Notes under the pieces: generated by a model
Databases searched by the model: none
Told to the model about the DNA's origin: nothing
Seen by the model: only the letters and a program-made list of their open reading frames with translations
Part shown: positions 23,293-34,789 of the stretch, in pieces
Layout: each line of letters begins with the position of its first letter
Position numbering within the stretch: position 1 is the stretch's first letter
Assembly: GCF_016801865.2 (NCBI RefSeq)
Contig: NC_068938.1
Span: 96,062,221 to 96,126,220, forward strand
Source: Culex pipiens pallens
Taxonomy: Eukaryota > Arthropoda > Insecta > Diptera > Culicidae
Reading direction: 5' to 3'
DNA: 64,000 nt
Program-made: the position numbers and the translations under genes

Positions 23293-23737
23293 GTTCAAGT
23301 CATTCCAGGCATGTTCATGACAAATTTGATAAATATGAATGTACGTGTTTCTATCAATTTCATGTGATTTTTCCATAGAAATATACATTAAAATCGATAA
23401 AAAATATTCACTTTTATCTTAGATTTGTTCTCCGAAACTTACCGTGGATCTGGATACCCTGTTAATATATAATTCTGACTTCTGGATTGAATACGCGAGA
23501 GTCAGTTTTTATTATCAATTCCAAAATGGATCAAATTTAATTATGTGTAGATAGAGTTATCTTTTATGATAGGTGCGACCTTAAAAATTTTAAATAACTA
23601 AAAGATTCTATTGTTTCATTGCAATGGGTTGCGTTTTTCCACGCTGCAGACAAAACATTTTTATTTGTCCACGTTGGGGGATGGGCATTTTCATTATCGA
23701 GTAGGACGGGACAAAGAAAGGGTTTACGACTAGGTTC

Positions 23738-24200
23738 CCGAGCAGGGGTAAATAACACGGGAATACCAAATTTTGGTATTACTTGGGCAAATAACAGGGA
23801 CCAAAATGTGCCCTTGGTTGCCCAGTAATAGATGGTAAAATACCATGAAATCATACCAAAGTCTTGTATGTGGAAGGGCACAACAATACCAAACCATGTT
23901 ACTCCAAGGGTAAAATAATACCTCAAAATAAAATCATTTCAATACCAAGTTGAGGTCTTCTAAATTTTTGAACATTGCTTGAATACTAAAACTTGGTATT
24001 GCCATGGTTTAATTTTTAGGTATTCCCGCGCCCTTGGAAAATCAGATTTTGGTATTCCTGTGATCTTCCACATACATGATTTTGGTTTGATTTCATGGTA
24101 TTTTACCATCTATTATTGGGCAACCAAGAGCACATGTTGGTCGCTGGTATTTGCACAAGTAATACCAAAATATGGTATTTTCATACCATTTTTAGTGCAG
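23738..24200. mobile_element. GGTATT-rich foldback element, right tip missing
   Basis: Starts CCCGAGCAGGGGTAAATAAC and folds on itself: 'ggtaaaataccatgaaatca' near 23832 pairs with 'tgatttcatggtattttacc' near 24088. Words ggtatt/aatacc recur many times. The expected right tip is absent here, but a matching right tip (gttatttacccatgctcggg) occurs at 25015-25035, and a fragment lies at about 49560-49655. Confidence 0.6.
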
Positions 24201-24258
24201 CAGTTGCAGTTAGTGAAAAAACGGAAATGATCCATATGCAACCGCCAAATCTACTCAC

Positions 24259-24347
24259 CTGATGATTCCATGTTGTTCTTAGTGATATTCTTCACCACAT
24301 CGAATGCATTTGTCATTGACGGCCTGTGCTTGAAGTTCTTGAAGATT
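24259..24347 (-). CDS. Internal coding exon, 89 bp, protein unknown
   Basis: Good splice sites on both sides: acceptor 'ttgttatttttcag' and donor CAG|GTGAGT. The preferred frame enters with one leftover base and reads IFKNFKHRPSMTNAFDVVKN then ITKNNMESS, leaving one base at the donor. A second frame (NLQELQAQAVNDKCIRCGEE) is open for 22 codons and then hits TAA; it would join in phase with the exon at 57251-57361 and truncate the protein. So this is either an exon of another gene or a cassette that ends the protein early. It sits between two parts of the GGTATT-rich element. No domain recognised. Confidence 0.55.
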
Positions 24348-25835
24348 CTGAAAAATAACAAGATTGAAAAATAAGTGTTATTAAAATGAAACTGGATTGA
24401 AATTCACCAAATTTCAATATTTTTTGTTTTTCAAAGTATTTGGTTATCCCGACTTAGAGAAATTTCAACGTTTTAAAAAAAATTAAAATCAGCTTTAACA
24501 TTTTTGGGTTTCAAGTCATTTTAGCGCAAAATTAATTATCTCGTCAAAATTTATAAAAAATTTCCCATAGTTTCAGAGGAATTTTATGAAACCTTTCAAT
24601 ACCAAAATAATACCAAAATGTGCCATCCTGACTCAGAAAATTTTCCACAATTTCAAGTCATTTCTTCAGGGGGTATATCAAAAATGTTTAAAATCAAGTT
24701 TGAAATTTCCGGTTTTCAATGAAAGCATTCGCTTTGAGACATCATTTTAGCGCAAAATTAATTATTTTGTCAAAATTGGTCAAAATTTTTCCACAGTTTC
24801 AGATGAATTTGAACACTGTAATGCCAAAAGAATATCAAAATGTGGTGTTCGACCTTGGCAAATTCTGCAATTTTGCAATATCAAAACAATACCTTAAATT
24901 GGTATGATACCACATTTTGCTCTTGCATAATCTTTAAGACAAATTTTAAAGGGTCCAGGAATACCAAAATCTGGTATTGATACCAGGGAAAGGTATTATT
25001 ACGCATTTCCCTTGTTATTTACCCATGCTCGGGTTTAGAGTCAATTTTATGAATTTTCAAAAATAATGTGAAGTTTGTGTATGTTGAGGGCAAAAGTCAC
25101 TGTTTGTCTGTTTTGATCTTATATTTGAAGTTTACTAAATAATGTTTTCAAACCTATAGGTTCTTGAAATCTTTGACACTTTCAAGCAAGTGTTTAGCCA
25201 AGCGAATTACCTTACTAACCGTTAAAGAATTTTTGAAATTCTTTTTATTATGTTTTCCTAAAATAAATTTGCGGGAAGGTGCGTACATTTTTGAATGAAA
25301 AAAAAAATCAAAAACATAAAATAACTTTTATTTCTGATAATGCGGAATCGACGTAACACTTTATAATCTAGCCCTCTTAAACCTTGCGGTTTCGGCAACG
25401 GATTCACAGGCGTGTATCGTTCTTTTTGCGACAAGACTTTTTTTTAATTTCTAATAATATTGATTCAAAATCACAGAAAAAAAATATCAGCAGAAATCGT
25501 ACCAAAAATAAAATTTATGCAAAAATAGTAATCTTTAATCCCAAAAATTAAACTTAAGTTATATATGTACTACTTTGTTAAAATAGGTAAATTTACCATA
25601 TTTTTTTTTTAATTTTTAATTTAATTTACGCTTTGTTTATTAACCATCAAGAACCATGTGCATGTTTAGGTACTTTAGGATTTTGTTTTATTTTTAAGTT
25701 TAAAAATACGTTTCCACTATAAGCGCCTCACATATCAGTTAGTGACTGTCAACGCCCTAAAAATCATATATGCACTGTAGGCGCCCTCAGCCAAATGCAC
25801 ATCTACCTAGCTCAAGCCCATCAAACACACCCCTG
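24348..25835. other. Element remnants and right end of the hAT composite
   Basis: 24560-25035 holds decayed ggtatt/aatacc sequence ending in the CTCGGG tip. 25036-25700 is A+T-rich with nothing recognised. 25705-25835 is the hAT-like right end with gcgcctc, acgccct and ggcgccc words. Confidence 0.45.
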
Positions 25836-26328
25836 ATTCAAAATGCATTTTTTACATTGTTCAAAACGTTTCAAAATAATAAAATAAAAAGAAGCCTGTT
25901 TTTAAAGATCTTTGTTAAAGTTTGACTGAACAAAAAGAAAAATTATAAAATCAATCAAAATTTTTTAACAGACGACTGTTAAGGTTTTTGCACTGTTATT
26001 GAAAGTACAGCTTATGTATATTTTCACATGTTGGTTCCAGACTGTCTTTTAATCAACTGCTTTATATTAAATAACTCGAATTCCCATTAACCATTTTTGA
26101 ATTAAGTAATTGGTCTGAGAACATGTTAAGTCTCCGATAAAGCATTGTTAAAAGTAAATATAACGGTTTTTCATATCCTGATGAGATCTTTCCATATGTT
26201 TTTTTTTATGGATAATTTATATTATATTCTATTTATCAAATAAAATCTCGTGTTTGATACCGAAATTCAGTATGTGTCAAAACCATAAAATTCAACATAA
26301 AAAGAAGCACAAAATGGCATTTCGACGT

Positions 26329-26900
26329 TGTCGTGCTATTTTGCCGCAAGGGTATTTTGGGCCAAATTGAGCTAAGAACGCCATTTTGTGCAGCTCTCAA
26401 TGCTACATCTTTTGACCTTCACATATCCCCAAAGTTTAAATTCAATCCTGAGATATTCAATTAAAAACGAAAATGAAAGAAGTTTCAATTTTCTCCTGCT
26501 ATCTTGACATACCGTCTTCAGGGGTGACATTGGGTCTGGGAGGTGAGATTGGGTCATACAAAAATGCTGAAATTTGTATGACCCAATTCCACCCCCCAGA
26601 CCCAATGTCACCCCTGATGACGTTACCCTGAAAATTGTTGCAAGTGCGACAACTGGCCAAAGGGATTTCAGGTCAGATCACGTTTGACACACGTACATGC
26701 CCAACGACCGTAAACATTTGTAATTGTAACTCGGGACTCCGAAAACCAAATTCAATCAAACTTCGGGACAATGCTCAGAATGGTCAGCTAAACAAAACGT
26801 GTTTGTTGTTGTTTGCATTGTGTGCTCTATTTTTGGTTTAGTCAAGCTAAAACATTAAAACGCGTTGTCGTGAAAAAGCGACTTGTGTCAAGATAGAGTT
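26329..26900. mobile_element. Family A MITE, decayed, with nested 98-bp hairpin
   Basis: The left tip TGTCGTGCTATTTTG (26329) and a degraded right tip (tgtcaagatag near 26887) frame sequence shared with 2169-2445 and 50096-52566. Nested at 26519-26616 is a compact hairpin with ends CAGGGGTGACATTGGGTCTG and its complement. No matching TSD was found for the hairpin. Confidence 0.65.
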
Positions 26901-27334
26901 AGAGACCATGCTTGACGAATGAAATGTCCATATCCTCAACCATCTAGCAAGGAACTCCAAAAGTATTTCAAATTTATTGCTTCTGAAAAGGTGTTCCTAA
27001 ATTTCAGCCCTGAAATTAATTTAACCTGCCAGACATCCTCTCACCTAATCACAAATGGATTTATGAAGTAGCATTTATTATAGGTATGCGCCCTCTTGTG
27101 GTGAATTTTACCCTTAAATATGACAAATGAAGGAGAGCCTTGACAGAGAATGAACCGGTTCTTTGAATATCCAACTTTCTTCTTGTTTTTAATCTGATGA
27201 TTTTTCTTGATTTTATTTGCTTTAATATTTCTAGCTATGCACGAATGCTGTCCTAACCATCTGAGATTCTGGTAAGCTTCGATTGTTGACACACGCGACA
27301 AGAATATTAATTTCGAATGGTCATCTTACACACT

Positions 27335-27425
27335 TCCAGGTACGACATACCAACGCGACTTGGCATGATTACAGAAAGAGGGAAACTCAATTTTCCGATA
27401 CCTGTTTGCTGCTACAGTTGATTGA
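27335..27425 (+). repeat. Dispersed repeat shared with 28893-28980
   Basis: The strings 'taccaacgcgacttg' and 'gggaaactcaattttccgat' followed by 'acctgtttgctgctac' occur in both places in the same orientation. Two nearby copies; element type not determined. 26901-27334 holds nothing I can name. Confidence 0.6.
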
Positions 27426-27769
27426 TATGCACGGTGTCGTGCTTGAATCATAGGAGAACCCGTCAAGTCGTCACCTAGCACGCATGTTTTTCAGTGTCTA
27501 TGGTGATGCACGTCACTTTTTTCTTTTCTCGTGCTTAAATTCTGGCAAGCACGTCACTTGACAAGCACATAACTGCACGTGTGCTTATTTTCAAGCGGAC
27601 TTTTTTGAAATTTCAATTAGAGGTTTGTAAAATAATAATTTTTAATTGTCCGACAACATAAAAAAGCTCTTTTATTTTTTAGATTGAGAATGAAACGCAT
27701 AAAATAATGGAAAAATCGTCGGCAAAACAAATCGACATTACAGTCTAGCCGGGAGTGTTATTTGCCGGT

Positions 27770-28330
27770 TCATAGGCCTGTTGTTGGCTGCGTTAATGCT
27801 GTCTGAAGTTGTTGGATGCAGTTTCCATCGCTGATTTCCGTGGATGGCTTCGTTTCTGGACTTCATGCCGGTTCCGGGTTTATGGATGACCAGCGGGCTT
27901 TGCTAGTTCCAACAGGTAGGCGTCTTGGCTATTCTCCATCGCTCTGAGGCGACCAAAGCACTTGCTTATGCGAGTGACCCTACTTTAAAGGTAAGGCCAG
28001 CTGCCTGAGGGTGGTCGACCACTAGACTACGGGTTGTAGTCCTTTTACTGATTCATTCTATACCTAGTGGGACCATCCACAAACCACGTGGACACTTTTT
28101 TTGGAGATCCCAACCCCCCCCCCCCCCCCTCGTGGACAATTGTCCATACAAAAAAAAACCTTTTTTGTATGGTCCGTGGACAATCGCCATACCCCCCCCC
28201 CCCCCCTTAAGTGTCCACGTGGTTTATGGATGGTCCCAGTCCGACAAATCCGTGGCAAGGTAGATGCTTTGCGACTGGCCTCTTGGTTCCAACGATGACA
28301 AAGCGGTAGCTATTTTTATAATCTGCGCTC
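27770..28330 (+). repeat. Dispersed repeat homologous to 44380-44790, split by a MITE
   Basis: Shared landmarks in the same order: 'gaccagcgggc(t/g)ttgct', 'aggcgtctt', 'ctgagggtg' and 'ggcctcttggttccaacgatg' against 'acctcctggttccgccgatg'. The family D MITE at 28069-28237 splits this copy. Both copies can begin a short frame MDDQRALL. May be part of an LTR or another element; not identified. Confidence 0.55.
28069..28237. mobile_element. PIF/Harbinger-like MITE (family D), copy 2
   Basis: Same ends as copy 1, TSD AGT (28066-28068 and 28238-28240). Two poly-C tracts of about 15 (near 28115 and 28193) replace shorter tracts in copy 1. It inserted into the repeat at 27770-28330. Confidence 0.85.
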
Positions 28331-29639
28331 TACAAATTTAACCGAAAACATGTTTCATGTTTTTGAAATACTCGGGTTTTGAAAACCATTTACTGATAAG
28401 GCCAATTTATAACACCATTTTAAGCTTGGACCAACTCTCATTGAGTTCGTTGATTGAAAAATGATGTGGCTGTGTTTAAAACTGTAATTTTAATATAGGC
28501 ACACGAAATCATAAGCACTGCGTGCTTAACATAAGCACGCGCACTGCTCAGCACAAATTCGGAACACTTTTTTCTTACGATGTAAACAAACATTTTTTTC
28601 TCTCCAGGAGTACATATTTTTTAACAAATCGATGACTTTACACTCTTAAACCAATAAAACTCATGCATAGTAATGTTTTATGAATGGTCTGATAACTTTT
28701 TTATGAAAATATCAGTTAAATTCAGTTGTTCCACAATTGTAGCAAGAGAATGTCAAAATAAAGGTCGACAGAAAAGATGCATTTGGCTTGCTATTGACAA
28801 ATTATCACAAAAAAGTGTTCCGAATTTGTGGGTGTTCCAAATATGTGGGATGACTGTACCCTTAGAAAATTCGTGTGTGTCTATCCATCAACCCAGGGAC
28901 GGTATACCAACGCGACTTGTCATGATTATTTACAAAGCAGAGGGAAACTCAATTTTCCGATACCTGTTTGCTGCTACTCGTCAGAAGTTGGTTTCCATTT
29001 GCAGACAAAATAGAAATCTGAAACCTCAGAATCGTGATAGCAGAATCAATATACATAGTTTGTGCCACGAGGGTTGTCAGTGTGATGCCATCGTCATTTG
29101 CAAAGCAATCGACTCCGTGAAGAAGTGGTTTTAAATGATAGTGCCTTTTGAATAAATAATTCCAAGCTTGGGATGTGAGATTGATCGTCCTTCCATCAGT
29201 TGTGTGCTGCTTTTCGATCCATACGAGAATGTAATCTAAAATTTATTATCATCTACTAGAGTCTTAGATCAAATTACATCCAACTCTACCCATCTTAACT
29301 TATTTATTTTTTATTTATTTATTTATTTAATTGAGTAACTAAGTAACGACAACTTCAGAGTTGATAAAAACACAAGAAGTTCACCAAGGGAAGGGCTACA
29401 TCTATTCCTCGTGAAGCATCTTCTTATCGTTAAATTCCACACGAGTTTGCAATCATCATGATTAGCCTTAGTACAGCGCGAAAACTATACTTGATGTGAG
29501 AAAATCACTTTCTCATCAACACAACCAACCATCAAGTAGAAGGGTCGAATCGTAGTAAGCCGCGCGCGTGTCGGACGTGTATTTTTTCGGTGACGTGAAA
29601 ATTTATTTATGTGAAAATTTATGAAAATGCACGGTTTTT
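28331..29639. other. Noncoding with short repeats
   Basis: Holds the second copy of the 27335 repeat (28893-28980) and aagcacgc-type words also seen near 27480-27600. The 153-aa plus frame (28673-29134) has no recognisable domain and spans the repeat. A ttta-rich tract lies at 29300-29335. Confidence 0.35.
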
Positions 29640-29982
29640 TGGTACGTGCCGGAGGATGACAGCCAGATTTGTCCGCACAATGATCCGGATTGCTTCAAGG
29701 GTGCGCGCTGCAAGCTGCTGCATGTGGCTAAAGATCCGGACATTGGGCCCGCGATCAGACGCTACAGAAGGAACGGGCCCAACCGAGGTGCACATGATTT
29801 TGACGACCATCATCAACGTGGAGGAGATTTACGAGCATCTAGATGTGGCGAAGTATGGCACCAAGCTGACCAAGCTGCAGGTCTTGCTGAATGACCCCCG
29901 GATCGTGGAGACGTTCCGTCCATTGGACCGCAAGTTTTACACGACAGTTGGTGCCTGCTGGCACTGGAGAGTCGTCGACTGA
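29640..29982 (+). pseudogene. CCCH zinc-finger-like sequence, frame-broken
   Basis: One frame reads VPEDDSQICPHNDPDCFKGA then RCKLLH, with a C-x6-C-x5-C-x3-H spacing close to RNA-binding CCCH zinc fingers, continuing to about 29790. Coding-like sequence then shifts to another frame (EEIYEHLDVAKYGTKLTKLQ, on to VVD and TGA at 29980). G+C is much higher than around. No upstream exon or start is evident. Most simply a gene fragment or retrocopy broken by an indel near 29780-29800. An unrecognised splice junction could also explain the switch. Family not identified. Confidence 0.4.
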
Positions 29983-31357
29983 GTGGACTTATCTGGTGCT
30001 GCTTTCCGTCATCGTTGCTGGATTCGGGTGAGAGCTTTCCTTTTTTCCCTTTTTCTGTTTTTACTTTATATTTGGTCATGTTTGGTTCTTTTTGTGGAGA
30101 GAAGGATAGCGGATGTACTCATTTCTTTGGTAGTAGTTTACAGAGGGTTGAATTACGCGTTTTCTGGAATTTACTCAAAATTGTGTCCGATAGTATTAAC
30201 TTTATTTTATTTTCTCGGCTTTTAGTTGGACAATTTTCCGATATTTACTTATTTTTCTCTCGGTTTCGAGAAATTCGGCAGAAAGTTTGTTTGAAAATTT
30301 TGCAAATTTTAACTATGATTTAGTCTTTCCACAGCCGGCTGTCTAAGGCTAAATCAATTTTAATTCAACAAAATATTTAATTAAACATTAGTTTTCTCTG
30401 TAGCAGCATGAAAATATGCTAACACCGAGGTTTAAAAAAAAACTTCTTCAAATTAATCAGCAAAAATAAATAAAAAACTAACTTAATCCACCTATGTGGT
30501 TGATGCCTTCCTCACTTTTTACCAACAATAGAATGAGTGGTTTGGACACATAATTCATTTTTTTAGATTCAGAAAAATAAATACACATATATAACTTAAG
30601 TGGTAATAACTCGATAAAGGGTTGCCAGTTCTTCAATGTTTTGGACTCGTTGGAAAGTTCTTTTGATAACGTAACCAACGATGGGTCGGATGATGGATCC
30701 GGTCATCGTTTACGTACAATTAAATGAGATCCGGCTTCAAAAAAGTATATGAATTTCACTTAAGTGGTCATAACTCGAGATAGGGTTGCGAGATATTCAA
30801 TGCTGGGGACTCGTTTGAAAGGTCTTTCAATTACCTAACTAACGATTGGTCGGATGATGGATTCGGACATCGTTTATATACATTTAAATGAGATCCGGCT
30901 TCAAAAAATTTCAAAAATATCTCATAAGTGGTCATAACTCGAGACAGGGTTGCCAGATCTTCAATGGTGTAGACTCGTTTGAAAGGTTTTTCAATTACCT
31001 AACCAACGGTGGGTCGGATGATGGATCCGGACATCGTTTACATGAATCTATGACATTTCCCCGAAACCCATATTACCGAAGGGACATTTCCCCGAATGCC
31101 ACTTCCCCGAAAAGACACTTCCCCTAATAGTCATTTCCCCGAATTCCATTTACCCGAATTTCCCATTTCCCCTAATCGTCCACATCCCCGAATGCCATTT
31201 TCCCGAATGGGCCACAATCCCGAATGCCATTTACCCAATTAGTCATATCCCTGAATAGTCATTTCCCTGAACGCCATTTCCCCAAACGCGGTCGAGCGCG
31301 CGCGCTCCTGGGCACCGGGCATTTCGGCTTGACCGCGTTCGGGGAAATAGCATTTTA

Positions 31358-31690
31358 CAGTCGACTCTCTGCTTGTCAATATCCAAGGGACCGTCGAGGA
31401 AGAGAATCATCAGATTACAGAACGATGCAAAATGAAGACTCGATTGAAAATATTTTTTTCTTGATACCCAGCTATGGGAGAGAATCATGGCAACGTCCAT
31501 CAAACAAAAACAAACTAATGTCAAACACCCTTTAAAGCTTCGTTTCGCCAAGAAAAATGTCTATGCAAGCCATGAAAACTGAAATTATTGACAACCGGAA
31601 GAGATTTTTAAAGCAAACAGGGACTGAAGAATTCATCGATAGATGGAGAATTATTGATATCGAGAAGATGGACAACCAGAGAGTCGACTG
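31358..31690. mobile_element. pogo/Tigger-like MITE with CAGTCGACTCTCTG ends
   Basis: Ends CAGTCGACTCTCTG and CAGAGAGTCGACTG, TA on the left. Internal words 'aagggaccgtcgag' and 'gatatcgagaagatggacaa' are shared with 61724-61885. TA target and CAGTNGACTCTC ends suit the pogo group of Tc1/mariner (family knowledge). Confidence 0.7.
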
Positions 31691-32216
31691 TGTAAGAAAA
31701 AAAAATGATGGCAATTTTTATCACATCAAACTACATATAATATTTCTTGAAAGGTTCGTATTGGCCTTGAATGATCAACTTTCTTTTTGGCTTCACTCAG
31801 AACAGACGTAGCATTTTAGGGGGGAAGGGGTGTTGGAAGGTTTGGTACTATTCATTCAAATACAATGAATATTGTTACAGACTTTTTTTTATATATTCTC
31901 AAAACAAATACCTTTTTCTTATAGACATGATAATAATAATGCAATAGAAGTTTTGTTATTTTTTATGATTCAGAAAACAAACCGTGCGATTTTCGTAGTA
32001 CAGAACCCCGTTCACACTGATCATTTTATTCGCATTGCTGGTTTGGGATTTGGCGAAAAGTATAATCAACAAAAATTTGTACCAGCCTTATGTACCTATT
32101 TGTTCAATTTTTGCGTTCTTGAACAAAATTCGAAAAAAAAATCCTTGCAAATTTCTCAAAAACAACATCTAATCATGCGGTTGAATAGAAATGTTAATTG
32201 AACAACAAAAAATCTA

Positions 32217-32542
32217 GTAATTGGGTCCTAAAATTAAGCTTAAATTTGTGATATTATTGTTAAGCTTTACTAAGTACAATGACTCTTTGAACGACCGCAA
32301 AGGATTTAAAAGGGATTTTCAATTCAATTTCTAAAAATTCACTTCACGGCCCTTCTTGGCAGAAAAGCTCCTACTTGACAGCTCGATCCAGGGGGGGCAT
32401 AGTTGATCCATCGAAAAAATGTTGTCTTGTCAAAAACTTTTTTTTTGCATAAAAATGAATAAAAAAAAGTTATCAGAAATGGTTTTCAATCGTGTTTCTT
32501 ACCGTTGTTCATAAAAATTTACAAAGGGCTTTACTACCCAAT
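32217..32542. mobile_element. ~330-bp MITE with AATTGGGTCCTAAA ends, copy 1
   Basis: Homologous along its length with 53568-53900 ('agaaaagctcctacttgaca', 'cgaaaaaatgttgtcttgtc'). Ends AATTGGGTCCTAAA and CTTTACTACCCAATT. Confidence 0.7.
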
Positions 32543-34789
32543 TTACAACATTTAATCAACAGCGAGATCATACCAGCATACCCGAAAAAGCTGTTTGTTC
32601 GGTAAAATTGAGAAAGAAAATAACTGTTAGTCATGAAAAAAGGCTTTAGCGAAAATGATGATTAGGGGATATGCAAATTCGAGTAATTTTAAATTTAAAT
32701 AAACGGCAATTGGCGTAAGTGTCATTTCGGGGAAATGGCATTCGGGGAAATGGCATTCGGGGATATAGCCGATTAGGGGAAATGATATTCGGGGAAATGG
32801 CATTCGGGGATGTGGCTGATTAGGGGAAGTGGTATTCGGGGATGTGACCAATTAGGGGAAATGATTTTCGGGGAAATGGCATTCGGGGAAATGTCATTCG
32901 GGGAAATGAGCAAGACCCCGTTTACATACATTTAAGTGAGATCCGGCTTCAAAAAATTTCAAAAATATCACATAACTGGTCATAACGCGAGACGGGGTTG
33001 CCAGATCTTCAATGTTGTGGACTCATTGGAAAGGTCTTTCAATTACCTAACTAACGATGGGTCGGATGATGGATCCGGACATCGTTTACATACAATTAAT
33101 TGAGATCCGACTTCAAAAAGTATAAAAATATCACTTAAGTGGTCATAACTCGAGAAAGGGTTGCCAGATCTACACTGTTGTGGACTCATTGCAAAGGTCT
33201 TTCAGTAACCTAACTAACGATCGGTTGGATGATGGATCCGGACATCGTTTACATACAATTAATTGAGATCCGACTTCAAAAAGTATAAAAATATCACTTA
33301 AGTGGTCATAACTCGAGAAAGGGTTGCCAGATCTACAATGTTGTGGACTCATTGGAAAGGTATTTCAATAACCTAACTAACGATGGGTCGGATGATGGAT
33401 CCGGACATCGTTTACATACAATTAATTGAGATCCGACTTCAAAAAGTATAAAAATATCACTTAAGTGGTCATAACTCGAGAAAGGGTTGCCAGATATTCA
33501 ATGTTGTGGACTCGTTTGAAAGATCTTTCAATTACCTAACCAAAAATAGGTTGGATGATGGATCCGGACATCGTTTACATACATTAAAGTGAGATCCGGC
33601 TTCAAAAAAGTACATCAATATCACTTAAGTGGTCATAACTCAAGACAGGGTTGCCAGATATTCAATGTTGAGGACTTGTTTGAAAGGTCTTTCAATTACC
33701 TAACAAACGGTGGGTCGGATGATGGATCCGGACATCGTTTACATACAATTAATTGAGATCCGGCTTCAAAAAAGTATATAAATATCACTAAAGTGGTCAT
33801 AACTCGAGACAGGTTTGCCAGATCTTCAATGTTTTGGACTCGTTGGAAAGGTCTTTCAATAACCTAACTAACGATTGGTCGGATGATGGATCCGGACATC
33901 GTTTATATACATTTAAATGAGATCCGGCTTCAAAAAATTTCATTAATATCACTTAAGTGGTCATAACTCGAGACAGGGTTGCCAGATCTTCAATGTTGTA
34001 GACTCGTTTGAAAGGTCTTTTAATTACCTAACCAACGGTGGGTCGGATGATGGATCCGGACATCGTTTACATACATTTAAGTGAGATCCGGCTTCAAAAA
34101 AGTACATCAATATCACTTAAGTAGTCATAACTCGAGACAGGGTTGCCAGATATTCAATGTTGTGGGCTTGTTTGAAAGGTCTTTCAATAACCTAACAAAC
34201 GGTGGGTCGGATGATGGATCCGGACATCGTTTACATACAATTAATTGAGATCCGGCTTCAAAAAAGTACATCAATATCACTTAAGTGGTCATAACTCGAG
34301 ACAGGGTTGCCAGATCTTCAATTTGTTGGACTCGTTGGAAAGGTCATTCAATTACCTAACTAACGATGGGTCGGATGATGGATCCGGACATCGTTTACAT
34401 GCATATAAATGAGATCCGGATATATGCTATAACACATTTTTATACATAACTTTTGAACTAGTTATCGAAACTTCAAACAATTCAATAGCGATGTATGGGA
34501 CCCTAAACCAAGTCGAATGCAACTGGTTTGGTCAAAATCGGTTCAGCCAGTGCTGAGAAAACTCAGTGAGAATTTTGGTCACATACATACATACACACAC
34601 ACATACACACACACACACATACACACACACATACACACACACATACACACACACATACACACACACAGACATTTGTTCAGTTTTCGATTCTGAGTCGATA
34701 TGTATACATGAAGGTGGGTCTTTGAGCTTTTAATAAAAAGTTCATTTTTAGAGCAGGATTATAGCCTTACCTCAGTGAGGAAGGCAAAA

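Larger units (their letters stand above)
13912..25835. mobile_element. Possible 11.9-kb hAT-bounded composite
   Basis: The left end CAGGGGTGTGC (13912) and right end CACACCCCTG (ending 25835) are inward-facing inverted repeats of hAT type. They are flanked by the same 8 bp, ATTCAAAA (13904-13911 and 25836-25843). Both subterminal regions carry ggcgccc words. A second copy of the left end begins at 14823. No transposase inside. The interior is filled with other elements (SINE, WW-Gag element, satellite, MITEs). The alternative is two unrelated solo ends with a chance match in A+T-rich flanks. Confidence 0.45.
31044..32919. mobile_element. Element built of iterated CATTTCCCCGAATG words
   Basis: Inserted in the satellite with a TSD of GTTTACAT (31036-31043 and 32920-32927). 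The left end is a run of 'tttccccgaatgccat' words (31054-31350) and the right end the inverted run 'attcggggaaatggc' (32715-32905). Nested inside are a pogo-like MITE (31358-31690) and a ~330-bp repeat (32217-32542). No transposase. Confidence 0.75.
30476..34789 (+). mobile_element. Minisatellite-carrying element, copy 2, interrupted
   Basis: Same left module (from 30476) and right module (to 34789, with a longer CA-rich tract at 34590-34668) as the copy at 19997-22241. The ~160-bp units are more divergent than in copy 1. The array is cut at 31043 and resumes at 32920 because of an inserted element. No coding. Confidence 0.8.
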
